Positions 30,764 through 43,299 of a stretch of 64,000 bases of DNA are shown here, piece after piece. Origin of the DNA: Bactericera cockerelli. Taxonomy: Eukaryota; Arthropoda; Insecta; Hemiptera; Triozidae. Positions within the stretch are counted from its first letter, which is position 1. The number at the start of each line of letters is the position of its first letter. The translations under genes were made by a program, and so were the position numbers. The stretch spans positions 17,365,084 to 17,429,083 of the forward strand of contig CM044964.1 in the NCBI GenBank assembly GCA_024516035.1, in the 5' to 3' direction. The notes under the pieces were generated by a model. The model was not told the DNA's origin. It ran no database searches and was given only the letters and a program-made list of their open reading frames with translations.

Positions 30764-31228
30764 AGATCTAATTAGGTCGCATCAGTGTTAATTGTAAGGA
30801 TTTTAATGAAAACCCTGCAACCAGGTTAGTTAATAATAATAATAATTGCGCTTTCAAAGTGTACATTTTTCAAAGGAACAATATATGAGTTCTTCAGTTC
30901 TGAATTTTTTTATTGTGTTTCAGTAAAATAATTTCTTATCTAAAAATTAATTTCATTGGGCTTATATCGTAGGTGGTATATCAAGAGCACAAATGAAACC
31001 TTGATAAGAATTGTAAATATTAAAATAAAATTTCAAATTTGTTGTTTGTGTTACCGTGAATACCGTTAGTTAAGTCAGAGTTTTGAAGCTTATACCTACA
31101 TAGTGATTAAATGGATAGAGCCAACAACTTTTTTAAAATTATAATTGATGAATGTCGCCTAATCGTATTACTCATAATGACTAAAACTTGTAATTTTCGT
31201 TGTTCATACAAACAGTAACCCTAATTTA
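30764..31228. other. AT-rich DNA, no gene seen
   Basis: Nothing recognised apart from an (ATA)n patch near 30830. Confidence 0.5.
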
Positions 31229-31355
31229 AATATGTATGTGCTTGTCCGAATCCCAAAAGTGAGGATAAGTTTTCGGGTCCCGGCTGGGTCTCGAACTCGA
31301 AGCCTCTGGTTTACGAGACCGACGCTACTCCTTGACCACTGAGCAGCCGCGAGAC
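31229..31355 (-). repeat. F7 tRNA-derived SINE
   Basis: On the minus strand: cggctgctcagtggtcaagg, agtagcgtcggtctcgtaaa, ttcgagttcgagacccagcc, gggacccgaaaacttatcct. The head differs from F3, but the ggacc..aagttatcctc body is F3-like, so this is another head on a related body. Confidence 0.75.
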
Positions 31356-32592
31356 TTGTTGAAAAGTCTATAATTTACGTGTCCTATATCATTTACATCA
31401 CCCTGTAGTTTACGGTCGAATTGCTTTTACCTCAAGGGTTGCAAAGTTTAAAACTGACCTGTCTTCACACGCATTTCAACAAAAATATTGTTGGTTCAAT
31501 ATTCGGTATTGGTCCTAATTGATTCCCAGAAAAAAGGTCAACAATGAAAAAAATGTTTATGTAAAGTAATTCATGACTTTGGTTATACAGGGTGTAGCAG
31601 TCAGATTAACCATCAGATACCCCCTATTTAGATAATTCAAAATAATTGTTTTAAGAGACTACCCCTACAATTAATCAATGTTATCATGCAATTTTATTAT
31701 ATTATTAATAATAAGAGATCGACAAATACGAATAATTATTACCTAATATAATTATTAGATAATAATTATGTAAATAATATAGGTAATTATTAATAATTAT
31801 GTAAATGAATGCGCCGCAGACTCTAATTGTGACTAACATTTTCAATTTAATTATGCAAATACCTATGTATATCTGGTTTAGTGGTCTATCCACTAAACGT
31901 ATATTTTTGCTCAGGAAAAATTTCTCGAAAATTAGTATTCTTAATTGGACCAGATAGAATTCCGCTTGATGCAGACTTTCAGAAAGATTGAATAAACTGT
32001 TGTGCCACCACATGGGTATAGTGCCAACACACGACACTGGTCACTCAACAGTAACAGTTAGCTAAAAATCTCAAAATCATTAGATTTGATCTAGAAAATG
32101 TATTTAGACTGATTTTTTTTGTTGCTTACTGGGTTCTTAAAACAGTTAGGGTAGAGTAATATAAACATGAGATATATAGTATCATACATAATGATTCCTA
32201 TACTGTCATTCTTAAATTTACGTGTTCACGTACCCTTTTTCTGTGTTTCTATATATTATATTGCGAAATCACAGTGTCCCCGTATTCATAATACAATCAC
32301 CCTGTATTTACTCAGGGACGCATTGCAGTCATCTCAAGGATTAGATACCTGGTACTTAGGTATACTTACTCTGTGTAGTCCAAAGATTTTTTCCGCCCCG
32401 AATTTAACCTGTAGATAGCAATGGCTATTTTTAGAAATACCTGTAAGTGTAAAGGTTGACGAAGAGCTGAAAACTCAACAAAAACGTCCACTTTGGTTCA
32501 TTCCTCTTTAAAACTCAGACCCTCATTCACCACCACAGCTTTTGACGTTTTCCAATAGAAATATTGAAGTATCTTTATTAGACAATTATTTA
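31356..32592. other. AT-rich DNA with possible TACAGGGTG-ended element
   Basis: TACAGGGTG with flanking TA at 31587-31596 and its complement at about 32287-32296 could bound a roughly 0.7-kb element. Between them is AT-rich DNA with tandem ataattat words (31740-31805). No gene is supported. Confidence 0.35.
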
Positions 32593-33901
32593 ATCAAACA
32601 CCTCGGCCGAGGTGTGAAGAACGCCTATACAAAGAAAGAGACAGCCCGGCAGAGTGTAAGGTTACGGAAAACATAGTTCCCATGCATTTCACGTACTTTC
32701 AGCCAGCGAAAAGTGCAACATTAATTTCAAAAATCGCGATTTTTATTGCAGAAATGGGCTCTACGTTGAAAAATAAGTTGATTTGACTCTTTGTTTGACT
32801 TCCTAGGCCATCGGGAACCCTATTTTCGAGACCCCCCAACAATCGTGAAAGACATGAAAAGATTCATAATTTTGTTTTTTTTTTTTTTTCTGTTTTTTTT
32901 TTTCATACGGATCCTTTGAGACCCGACTTCGTGTCTTTAACTTGGCACTGAAGATTAAGTGAGGTGTCTAAAGTGATCAAGATATAATGGAGATGAGCCC
33001 GGACCAAAAAAAAATTCTAAATTATAAGCGGGCGGCCCATTTGGGCGGCCTCGGGTTTTGGGAGCCCAAATCGGGAATTGAAGGATAATAATAGTCTTAA
33101 GTGGTATCAAATGAAAGATCTTGATGAGCAGATACCAAATTTATTGATTTTATTCCTTCATCCGGTCCATTGGGTGGCACCTGGTGGCCTTTTCATTTTC
33201 TTTGGCGGGTAGGTACTTTCGAATCCTTAGCTTAGTGGTCAGATCTTGGCCAGTATATATTTTTCGAGATGACCTCGCTCTCTCACTGCAAAATTTTAAA
33301 GTTTAAGTTTCCAAGTATTAATTTAGTTCATTTTCCGTCCGTTTCTGTAAAAGATAACTTTGTCTATTGGTAGCATGCTCGACCTGCCACCCAGTCAGCA
33401 TTGGTTCGAATCCTGGCGGGGACGAAATTTTTTAGCTCTATATTTTCAATTTGGGCTTAACGTTGTTTTGTTTTTCCGATCTTTATATTTTTTGATCTTC
33501 ATGACGACCCCATTACCCACGCGAGGAAAATTTTAGAAGTTGCAGAATCGGGCAATGACCTGTGGCGGCATTACGAGATTGATTTTGGACAATCATGGTT
33601 GGATGGAGATAAAATATGATGAATTATGTAGCTCTCATAATGTCGATGCTACTCACTAAAAGTTGTGACAAAGTAGTGACTTTGGCCAAGTGGGTAGCAT
33701 ACTAGACTTGGGTTCGATCCCCTTGAGGGAAGTTTTTTTTTTCTCTGTCCATTATGTCCGGGGTACACTCATACCTCGTGAGGTATTGATAAGGGACTTC
33801 ACAACCGAGTTCTCTCCCGCTCATGGTTTTATCAACACCAAATTGTCTTCCGTCGCGTCGCTTGCATTTTTACCTGATTTTATACCTACATAGTTCAGGC
33901 C
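32593..33901 (-). mobile_element. Element B: 1.3-kb dispersed repeat, copy 2 (inverted)
   Basis: Reverse complement of 17213-18513 over its full length with scattered substitutions and small indels. The palindromic end acacctcggccgaggtgt is at 32599-32616. It carries the same two tRNA-like modules (ttggttcgaatcctggcgg near 33405 and gggttcgatccccttgaggg near 33712). It abuts element A copy 2 directly at 33902. Confidence 0.85.
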
Positions 33902-34966
33902 CATGCGCGGATATAGGGGGGGGGCACGGGGGGCACGTGCCCCCCCAGATTTTTTCGATAAGCGGTGTTTCTCAAATTTCATTATACCTAATCCTAATCC
34001 CGTAAAAAAAAAGATCTCAATGAGTTAGGGGGGCATGAGCCCCAAAATAATTCCCAATTATAAGACTAATCCCGTAAGAAAAAGATCTCAATGAGTTAGG
34101 GGGGCACGGGCCCCAAATAATTACCAATTCTAAGACTAATCCCGTTAAAAAAAGATCTCAATGAGTTAGGGGGGCACGGGCCCCATATTCCCAATTCTAA
34201 GACTAATCCCGTAAAAAAAAGATTTCAATGAGTCAGGGGGAAACGGGCCCCAAAATAATTCCCAATTCTAAGACCAATAAGAAATAACTAAATAATAAAG
34301 TTGTTAAATCCACACAGATTGTCCGAGAAACCTGAAATTTTACCTATAGGTCCATTTGGATCAGGGAATATATCTCTAGGGTTCAGCTACACGGGGTAAG
34401 GACAAAAAAAAATGGATGGGTGACACAAAAAATCACATTTTTCGACCGAAATGACATTTTTTTTCTCAAAATTTGTCGTGACGGCGCCACGGCGGCGGCG
34501 TATCAACTCAAAAAGAAAAAGTTTTAAGCAACGGTTCAAGTTTTCATTTGAGATATCAATCACGAAATTCTGATGAGCAGTTCTTGAGCTACGTTGAGTA
34601 AGGACATAAAATGGATGGGTAAACAAAAAGTATTTACGTTTTTTGACCTGAATGACATTTTTTCTCGAAATATGTCGTGACGAATTATTAACTCAAAGCG
34701 AGAATTTTTTGCAAGGGTTGGAGTCTTCATTTGACATATTGATCGCGAAATTCTGATGAGCCATTCTTGAGCTCTAGTAAGGACAAGAAATGGATGGGTG
34801 ACACAAAAAATATTGACATTTGAGAGAGAGAGTGTGTGTGTGTGTGTGTGAGAGGGGGGGGGTGCGTTTGTGTATGTGTGGCTTACGAAGCGTCGGGTGC
34901 AACCCGCTAGTTAGGTATAATGTGCGTTTGTGCCCCCCCAGTACAAGAGGGCTATATCCGCGCATG
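33902..34966. mobile_element. Element A copy 2 (inverted, shorter)
   Basis: Starts CATGCGCGGATATAGG and ends with its complement at 34966. Internally it has only four to five units of the attagtcttag repeat (as complement, about 34000-34280), then the same blocks as copy 1 in reverse order, including tgacggcgccacgg. No 8-bp duplication is visible: left flank ttcaggcc, right flank actcttac. Either one flank was later lost or the element was captured in a rearrangement. Confidence 0.88.
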
Positions 34967-35930
34967 ACTCTTACTCTTTCTCCTTCTTCTCTTTCTCCAC
35001 CTCCTATCACTCCTCCTATTTTCATAGATGTTTCTCCTCCTTCCCCTTCTATAAGTCTTGCTCCTACTTTCATAGATGTTTCTCCTCCTTCCCCTCCTAT
35101 AAGACTTGCTCCTCCTTCCATTATTCCTCCTACTTTCATAGATGTTTCTCCTTCTTCCCCTCCTATAAGTCTTGCTCCTCCTTCCATCATTCCTCCTACT
35201 TTCATAGATGTTTCTCCTCCTTCCCCTCCTATAAGTCTTGCTCCTCCTTCCATTATTCCTCCTACTTTCATAGATGTTTCTCCTCCTTCCTCTCCTATAA
35301 GTCTTACTCCTCCTTCCATCATTCCTCCTACTTTCATAGATGTTTCTCCTCCTTCCTCTCCCATAAGTCTTACTCCTCCTTCCATCATTCCTCCTACTTT
35401 CATAGATGTTTCTCCTCCTTCCCCTCCTATAAGTCTTGCTCCTCCTTCCATTATTCCTCCTACTTTCATAGATGTTTCTCCTCCTTCCTCTCCTATAAGT
35501 CTTACTCCTCCTTCCATCATTCCTCCTACTTTCATAGATGTTTCTCCTCCTTCCCCTCCTATAAGTCTTGCTCCTCCTTCCATTATTCCTCCTACTTTCA
35601 TAGATGTTTCTCCTCCTTCCTCTCCTATAAGTCTTACTCCTCCTTCCATCATTCCTCCTACTTTCATAGATGTTTCTCCTCCTTCCCCTCCTATAAGTCT
35701 TGCTCCTCCTTCCATTATTCCTCCTACTTTCATAGATGTTTCTCCTCCTTCCTCTCCTATAAGTCTTACTCCTCCTTCCATCATTCCTCCTACTTTCATA
35801 GATGTTTCTCCTCCTTCCTCTCCCATAACTCCAGCTCCTCCTTCTCTTTCTCCTTCTCCTCTTTCTCTCACACCTCCTCTTCTTAAAATTGTTCCTCCTC
35901 CTTCCTTTCCTCTAACTTTTTCTCCTTCTC
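34967..35930 (+). repeat. 66-bp CT-rich minisatellite, about 13 copies, partly dimeric
   Basis: Repeat starts 66 bp apart (tttcatagatgtttctcc at 35068, 35134, 35200 and onward). Two variants, cccctcctataagtcttgct and cctctcctataagtcttact, alternate over the last eight units, i.e. a 132-bp dimer expanded. As 66 is 22 codons, frames of 318-415 aa stay open on both strands; the translations (FIDVSPPSPPISLAPPSIIPPT type) are repeat artefacts. A related patch lies at 11810-11962. Confidence 0.93.
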
Positions 35931-35963
35931 CTACCTCCCCTCCTATTGTTCTTTATGTAGACA

Positions 35964-36114
35964 TGGTACCGATCTCAATAGCTTCATCGATAAGGCGGCC
36001 TACTGGTAACCTGGAGGTCGGTTGTTCAAGTCCCGACTTCAGCGTAGATTTAGTAAAGCGAGTTTGAGTTGTTGTGATATCACGGAAGTGATTAACACAA
36101 ATATGATAACTTAA
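35964..36114 (+). repeat. F4 tRNA-derived SINE, copy 3
   Basis: taccgatctcaatagcttca, tcgataaggcggcc, gttgttcaagtcccgacttc, gcgtagatttagtaaagcga, gtgatatcacggaagtgatt. Full length with substitutions. Confidence 0.92.
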
Positions 36115-37340
36115 AAAAATGAAGACATGGTAACCTCTTCAATTACACATTTCATATTACTTCTAGATGAGTCACAATTTATTACCATATATTTCTACTG
36201 AAGCAGAAAGCTAATTTATATTTCTGAAGAAGATGGTAGTCACTGACTGCAATGCAAAAAGTTATAAGTGCATATTTCTGAGAGCAGTCCAACATCTTGA
36301 GAATGCAAAATCTTTTTTTTTATGTATTTGAAAATCAATACAATATATCTGTATCAGATTTTTGCATGATTGCTCGTTGGTTCGCCTGAATAAATTATCA
36401 AGAGGATAATGGAACCGTCCGGAACATGGAATAAAAATGAACGGGTAAGATTGTTTGTAATACTATATACCCTACGTATACAACTCTACATAGTAAGTAT
36501 ACTATAATATTTTATATAAATATATTTTTTATCGCAAATGCAAGTCCTCTCTTGACCTCAAAAAAATCTCTCCAATATCACTTAAAACGCTATTTCAATA
36601 TGTACCGCATTATTATGTGGAACGTATCCTGCTGGATAAAATGCACTTAAGGTCTCTAGGGTCAGAGAAAGATTTGCTATGGTTTGAAAAGAATCCCTTT
36701 CTTCTCCTAATATTGTATGCTTGATTGTTGGTTTTTTGTGGTCGAGTGTTTAATGCGCTTTTTTTGAGGAGGGGAAAGCTCATGCCGAAAAGTGTAGGAC
36801 TCAGATATGGACCGCCCGGTATCCATGCCTGCCTACCCTAACTAAAACCCGCGGATCCTCGTCAATACTAAACCATACTGTTGTGGGACTGTTAAATATT
36901 ACTTCAACCGCTACTTTAAATAGCTTAATTCAAATAGCATGGGGATCCGTTCGTTCGGAGTCTACTCAGTGCATAAATGGCTGAATGAATGAATCTCATG
37001 TTTTTAGAATTTGATAACAGAATGTAATAAAATAAGTCCTAGTCTAGAGAGACCCGTTGGCTAAATGAAAATATTTACAAGAAGAAAAAAAAATTTGCAA
37101 TCCAGGGAAAAGTTGATGTCTTGGGCATTCCTTGCTCCTGAACTTCAACTTCTTTTACTTCCCTACATAATTCTTTTTAGAAAAGATAAAAATGGAGAAA
37201 AAAAATTGATTAAAAGAACACAAGAAACACAAGTCTTCTCAGAAAATTAAGGTTAGTTGCTAACTTTTATTCCCACCAGCGTTGTCAGAGCAAATAACAA
37301 AAATATAAATTCACAAAACATTGTCTCCCTTAACAGTGTT
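36115..37340. other. AT-rich DNA, no gene seen; F2-like remnant at about 36935-36985
   Basis: atggggatccgttcgttcgg and actcagtgcataaatgg recall the F2 SINE B-box region but the rest is lost. Short open frames have no domains. Confidence 0.45.
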
Positions 37341-37344
37341 GATT

Positions 37345-37445
37345 TCAGGAAGGTCATTCAGCTGTAAAATGTGGAAGTAGAAGAGCCAGAACCAAACAAT
37401 CTCAATTACCAACGAGGTTACCAACAATCCCAACCCTAAGTAAGT
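37345..37445 (+). repeat. Dispersed 3'-tail repeat, copy 2
   Basis: ggaaggtcattcagctgtaa, gccagaaccaaac, caatcccaaccctaagtaag match the copies at 4391 and 55588. Confidence 0.6.
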
Positions 37446-37449
37446 TTAT

Positions 37450-37625
37450 AATAATATCGTCTTATCAATATTGCCCAATGGGCACTAAGAAATTCCATTG
37501 TTCCAGCGGTTGCAAGCGTTTTATTATGTGATCAAAATCACAAATGGGAGGATTACTTGTCATTTCTCGGCTGAAATTCGAACACAAGACTTCTGGATTA
37601 CCAGGCCAACTCGAAGCCACTGACG
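37450..37625 (-). repeat. F3 SINE, degenerate copy 5
   Basis: aatatcgtcttatcaatatt, ttccattgttccagcgg, aaaatcacaaatgggagg, ttctcggctgaaattcgaac in the F3 minus-strand order, many mutations. Confidence 0.8.
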
Positions 37626-39717
37626 CACGCACAAAGGCACAGTGAAAGAAGAAGAACTATTAAGTAAAATTGACGGTAACGAAAATAATTATGCCTTTAT
37701 GTATCCTCGTCTTCCTATCTAGAGAAGCTGTAGGATATTTGTTACTCCAAATATTTTAAGTAATAGATATAGGTAAGGTAATATATTGTACCTATGTTTT
37801 TTATGCACATTAAAAATGACACGAAAGTAAGAAGAGAAAAATAAAGTGAGGAGAGAGAGAGAGAGAGAGAAAAGAGTATGAGAGAAGAGAGGGAGTGGAA
37901 AGAGTAAGAGAGAACAAACTGATAGAAAGAGAAGAAGATCAACTGGAGGAACAGTAAAAAACAAAACATCTAGAAATTAAACAAATGGATATTTTATGCA
38001 GAAGTCAGACAGTAGACACTAGTTCTAGTCTCTCTCTCTCACTCTCTTTCTCCTTATTTCTCTAGTTATGTATATTTCTCTCTTCTTTCCTATCTAATCA
38101 TTAGGTATCTTTATATTTGTTTCGCATTCACAAGTATATATGTACAAGTCTGCTGCAAAGCAAGTAAGTATTGCTATCTCCGTCTCTCTCGTTCCTTTTT
38201 CTGCTTTTGGTGTCTCTTTTCTTTCTCTTCTCGAGATATTCTTCATTCCTATCCCGTGTTCTCCTCTATATCTCCCTCTCTTTCCTCCTCCCTATCTTTC
38301 CTCTTCCTTCCTCTTTGACCTCCTCTTCTATTTTCATTTCTTCTTAATCTCATATGACTCGAATTTTACTTAGCCGGATAAAAACACAACAAACGGGAGG
38401 ATTTGAAAGATATGTTAATGAAATGAAGAGCAGGAGGAAGATATTCGGAGTCGTGGAAATTAGGATAAGTAGTGTGAGAGAGAGAAAAAAGAGAGAAACA
38501 GAATGACTTACAGAGATATGACATGGAATATGGGGGCGAAAAAAAATATAGAAAGAAAGACTGGTAATGTTGAAAGAAATTTTGAAAGAAGTACTAGTTA
38601 GAAAACTAATGAAAGATTATCATAGAAAGAGAGGAATAGAAAGAGAAGTAAAGATGTAGAATCAGTAATCTAAGGTATAGATGTAGAATAAGAAAGAAAG
38701 AAGAGGTAGATTAGAAGCAAGGGAGAGAGTAAGATATTATAAAATGGAAAAGAGATTATAAAGAATAGGAAAAAGATAGAGAGAGAAATAGGGGATACTA
38801 AGACAGGAATAAACAGAAAGACATGCAAAAAGTGAAATAATAGAGAGCGAGTGAGATAGAGAAGTTAGAGATAAACTAACAGAGAATGAGAAAGAGAGAG
38901 GGAGAAACGGTAAGGGAAGGAATAAAGAGAGAGAGAGAATGGATTAGTAAAGGGAGAGAAAAGAACATGGGGAGGGAATAGAAAGAACATTTGCGATGAA
39001 AACTATGCACAATGGAAAAATAAATCATATGGGAGGTATGTAGGATTAACAAGAGCTGCAGAACGTGAGGTTTTAAATGCTTGTTTCTTTGTGCTGGCAT
39101 TATTTATTGTGGGTATCAGAGCTTTAGAAGTAACTTCTCGTTTCACTTAAATGAGCTAAGTAAGGAGTAACATAATTTACATGGCATAGCTTGGTTGTTT
39201 GCTGGGGGCTAATCAAGAGTCGACAAACAAAAAATACTTTCAATAACTATATCATTTTGAAATTCTCCGAAGTAAGTTGTGCAATGGTGATTTTGGCTTT
39301 ACTTTATATGTTACTAGATAAAGGTGGTTGCGTAAATTCAATACGTATGATTCAGTTGTCCTAACGCAATATAAATAAAGGTACGTCCATTAATTTGCCG
39401 CTCATCAAACATTTTGAACATTTGACGTAATAATTTTTGGGCCCGGGTGAACATTTTTATGTGGTGATTTGTGTTTCCTTTGAGATTTGTTTTTCCCTGA
39501 CGGCATAAACTCAAAGTTGAATATGGAGAAAATCGAACACCTTGGCCGAGGTGTGAAGAACAAGAGATTCAGAGAAACGAAAAAGAATAAATTAAATTAA
39601 ACCCTATCTATAAAAAATAAATGTGGCTTTAAAAAAAAAATAGTTTAAAAACGTCCATGTGTCTGGCTCATTTTTGAGATACACCGTAAGCGCTTAATTA
39701 TGGAAGAGGATAAAATT
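37626..39717. repeat. GA/CT-rich low-complexity region
   Basis: 37810-37960 and 38390-39010 are GA-rich; 38030-38350 is CT-rich. Open frames there are compositional. 39537-39554 carries acaccttggccgaggtgt, a one-base variant of the element B palindrome followed by gaagaac, so a small piece of element B is present. Confidence 0.7.
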
Positions 39718-39805
39718 TAAGATAAGTCAGACACGCCCCCAAGTTGGAGTTTCAACCAATCAAAGCGCACTATTAGTCAGAGTTGAGGGACAATCTGGCT
39801 TACTT
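39718..39805 (+). repeat. About 90-bp dispersed repeat, copy 1
   Basis: agtcagacacgcccccaagt, ggagtttcaaccaatca, gcgcacta, agagttgagggacaatctgg. Matches 41778-41875 in order with about one change in six bases. Confidence 0.7.
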
Positions 39806-41777
39806 TGATGTTAATGCCGTTTATAGTTCGCCAGTTCGGAGTTTAGTGTCTACTGTCAAATTTAATTATTGCAAGCTTGTTGAAAAACTTTGTTGGAACT
39901 GAAAGTGCTCTCCTCTAAGGCCACATATTCAAAGTTACTACAAATACGACACCTTGTACGTGGTACTGCTGCATACTAAATTATTACCTATACGAGTATT
40001 GAATAACACAATATATTATAAGACCTACCCACCCAGCCACCAACACGAAGGAACATAAATTACACCACCCGTCAATACAAAGGTTCTAAATAACGTTTTT
40101 CCTAATGTGGGGAGGCCATAAACAAAATGACTGTCAAAAATCGCAAGAAAAATCCACCAACTATTGCAAGAAAGGAGAGGGAAAATATCCTAAAAACAAA
40201 TATTACGAAAGTTGGGAAAAAAAGAGAGGAAATTCACGCTCTGAATATAAATATAGGTAGAGAAACAGAGAAAGAAAGAAATATTAAATAAAGCAAAAAG
40301 AGGAATAAAGAGGTGGAATATAAGACGACATTGCGAGAAGAGAGGGTATAACAAGAGGATATATGGATGGAAAAGAAGAAAAAAACAATGCAAAAACTCG
40401 CTTAAGAAGGAGTTGAAAAAGCTAGTGGGAAATTTAACAGTCATAAATTTGGATTCGCAAAACAAAAGCGCCCAAAACAGAAGAAAGAATAAACATTATA
40501 GCTTCGGAGGAACATGGGTTTATTTTAAATTCTAAAATCACTGCTTTCTTTAAGATTGGCAAGCCACATGAAGCAAAATTTATAAACAAAATCCGATTCA
40601 CAAGTTCAAGTCAGCTCTGACTTATCCTCATTTAAAACAATACGCAAAATTAGGTCTTGTAATATGGTTAAAAATTATTTTTTGTTTTTTGAGGCGACAG
40701 GCAGAATTAGAAGTTGTATTTTTAAACCTATAAAACCTAACCTGTAAATAATATTTTTTGCAGTTGCATTGTCAAGCAATGAAGTGATCACTAGAGCTGC
40801 TTTCAGATTCAGATTTTGCTTGGTGAGTTCAGATTCAAATGGATGCGGAGATTTTTGAGGAATGAACCAAAAACTTATTTTGAATTCCTTCTAGATAACT
40901 TTTCAATTTCTTATCGAAGGTATTTTTCATTTGATTTTCAAAATGAGAATTAAATCTCAATGTGTAAGAGATGAAAAATAATCTAATACAAATATTCGCT
41001 CTCTCAAAAAAATGGCAACACCCAAACGGAGCAAAAATCTAATGTTATAGGCGGAAAATTTATAATGCAATAAGAGTATTTTTTGTTTATACCAGATTTC
41101 ATTTCACGATTTGTGTGACACTTTTAGAGGGCTTTATTGTTTTCTCTCTCTCTCCCTCAGACATTCACACCAATACACTACACATAGAATATAAAGCACC
41201 GATGTATGTATTGACATTTTTACGGGCTAAGTGTAAATTATTAGGGCATAGGCTGGTAAAATAAAATAATAATATGTTGTTCTCGTTTTTTATGTGTAAT
41301 AAAATAGAGTGCTTTTTCACAACAACAGATTTTGATTCTTAGCTTTGTGCGATTAGATATCTGACAAATAATATCTACAAAATGTTTTTTTTTTTTCTTC
41401 TTCTTTATTTGACTAAGCATTTGAATTTGACCAAGCAAAGCTGCAGAACTTTACAATGGGTTGCTGATTTTTGAGTTTACAGTTTCCACCAATTTTAAAC
41501 CCCTTGGCTTAAAAGATATCTGATGTCAAAGGGGCGTAAGGCAATAACAACAAAAAAAATTTAAACCTACATATGTTGTAAAATATACATCTATAAAAAT
41601 AGTTACAAGAAAAGAAAAAGAGATTTTTTTTTCTTTTTTAAGTTTCCATGTATTTATCTTTCACAAATAAAAATCTTCAACAAATAATGAGGGTATACCC
41701 ACCTCCAAAAGATAAAAAATCTTGTACTGAAGGTGGAGAATTTGTACTGACTCTTAGGGCCAAATTATGGATTAGTG
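39806..41777. other. AT-rich and A-rich intergenic DNA, no gene seen
   Basis: 40160-40490 is purine-rich. 41385-41405 has T-runs. No splice-bounded exon, RNA gene or element ends supported. Confidence 0.5.
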
Positions 41778-41875
41778 TTGAGAAAAGCCAGACACGCCCT
41801 CAAGTTAAAGTTTGAACTAATCACAGTGAACATTGCACTATAGCCGAAGTTGAGGGACAGTCTGCCTTAGGCATC
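41778..41875 (+). repeat. About 90-bp dispersed repeat, copy 2
   Basis: agccagacacgccctcaagt, aagtttgaactaatcacag, cactatagccgaagttgagg, gacagtctgccttagg. Partner of 39718-39805. Confidence 0.7.
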
Positions 41876-43299
41876 ATATTTTGACTCTTTTAAACTTTAA
41901 CCTCGCCCGAAATCTTGATGTCCGTCCAACCATATTCCAACATGTTGATTTACTAAAAAGGGAAGAACAATAATCAAAAGTTTAGGTACGTAATCAAGAT
42001 GATGACTGAAGAGTTGGATGGAAGAAATAGTCATAGGCAATAACCTCGCTCTTTAGTGTGGACATCTGCAATCTGCATGATATTGAATTCGTGTATTTTC
42101 TTTTTTTCTTGTTTTTTTTTTTCTTTAGGCGCTTTAACTTTGTCATTAGACATGATTCCTCTGGTGTATTATATATATAAGTGTATATAGTTTTATTATT
42201 TTCAGATAACTGAGTAGGTAATCAGCGCTCTCGACAGTCTAACACAGCTGGAGGGTTTTCTTGTTTTATTATTATCCATCTTGTATTTTTCTGTTTTCAT
42301 TATATGTTTGTATTTGTCTTTCCTATAAATTATTCAATAATAATAATAAAAAGTATAGGAGCACATTAAATTTAAGAGAAACAGACATTAATAATTTTAG
42401 ACCTGTTAAATGAACCAGGATCATTACACCAACACTCCGGATGATAAAATATAGATAAATACGAATTACAAATTCGTAAAAATGAATAATAAACGCGAAA
42501 ATTTGTAGAAACGATGATACAATGGAGGTGCTTAGGAGTGAGGGAGAGAAAGGGAGGGAGGGAAAGGGAGGAGTGAGTGAGAGAGAGTAAGGGAGCTAAT
42601 ATAAATAAAACATGATGGTGTGAACGAAATATGATGATTATTATAATGGCAGAACCGAGAGATGGGTGAGGAGATGGTGTGAGTGGTGGGTGGGGAGATG
42701 GTGGGAGTGTTGAAAAAAATGGGTAGGGATAGGTATGAAAAAATAATGGAGAGATGGAGGAGAGTGGGAGAGGAGGAGAAAAATAAAAGAGAGGAAGGAG
42801 AAGAACAGGAGGTAACATGATGGTGAAAACCTCACTCTGGGGTATTATATGCATGTTCTCCTACTCCCTCCCATTCCTCCCCTCCCCTCCCCAGCTCTCC
42901 ATGCTGATGTTGAAAAATTATATGAAGCGATCATCATTATGATTTTTGAACACAAAAAAAACGGGAGAGAGAATAAAAACCACCAGAGTGTACTATAGTG
43001 TACTGGAATGGATGTGTATTATTTAGACCGTAACATGAAATGAGGGTTGGTTTTAAGTGACCCATTTCCGGATGAGTGAGGAATTATAGGAGGAGGGGAG
43101 AAGGGATAAGAATTATAATTGAGAAGAGTTTAGCGTTGGAGGGAGGAACTCTACTGCTGCATCAAAGGTCTTGTTATACTCAGGTATAACGAAACCAATC
43201 AGGTTCAGACCTGAATGCAAGAGAGGAGAAACTGGCCAAAAAGCAATCATTGGCGCCCAATTATAGGCAATACCACAAACTCTCTTAAGGTTTGGCATT
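41876..43299. repeat. AT-rich then GA-rich DNA (42530-42840), no gene seen
   Basis: The GA-rich part yields a 160-aa minus-strand frame rich in Ser/Pro/His that is compositional. G-rich gggtgggg words stand at 42660-42710. Confidence 0.6.

Noticed and set aside
34774..36067. Long open frames on both strands (365 and 415 aa) over the 66-bp repeat
   Set aside because: Period 66 is a multiple of three, so any stop-free unit stays open in every copy; the translations are pure repeat and open in several frames on both strands.
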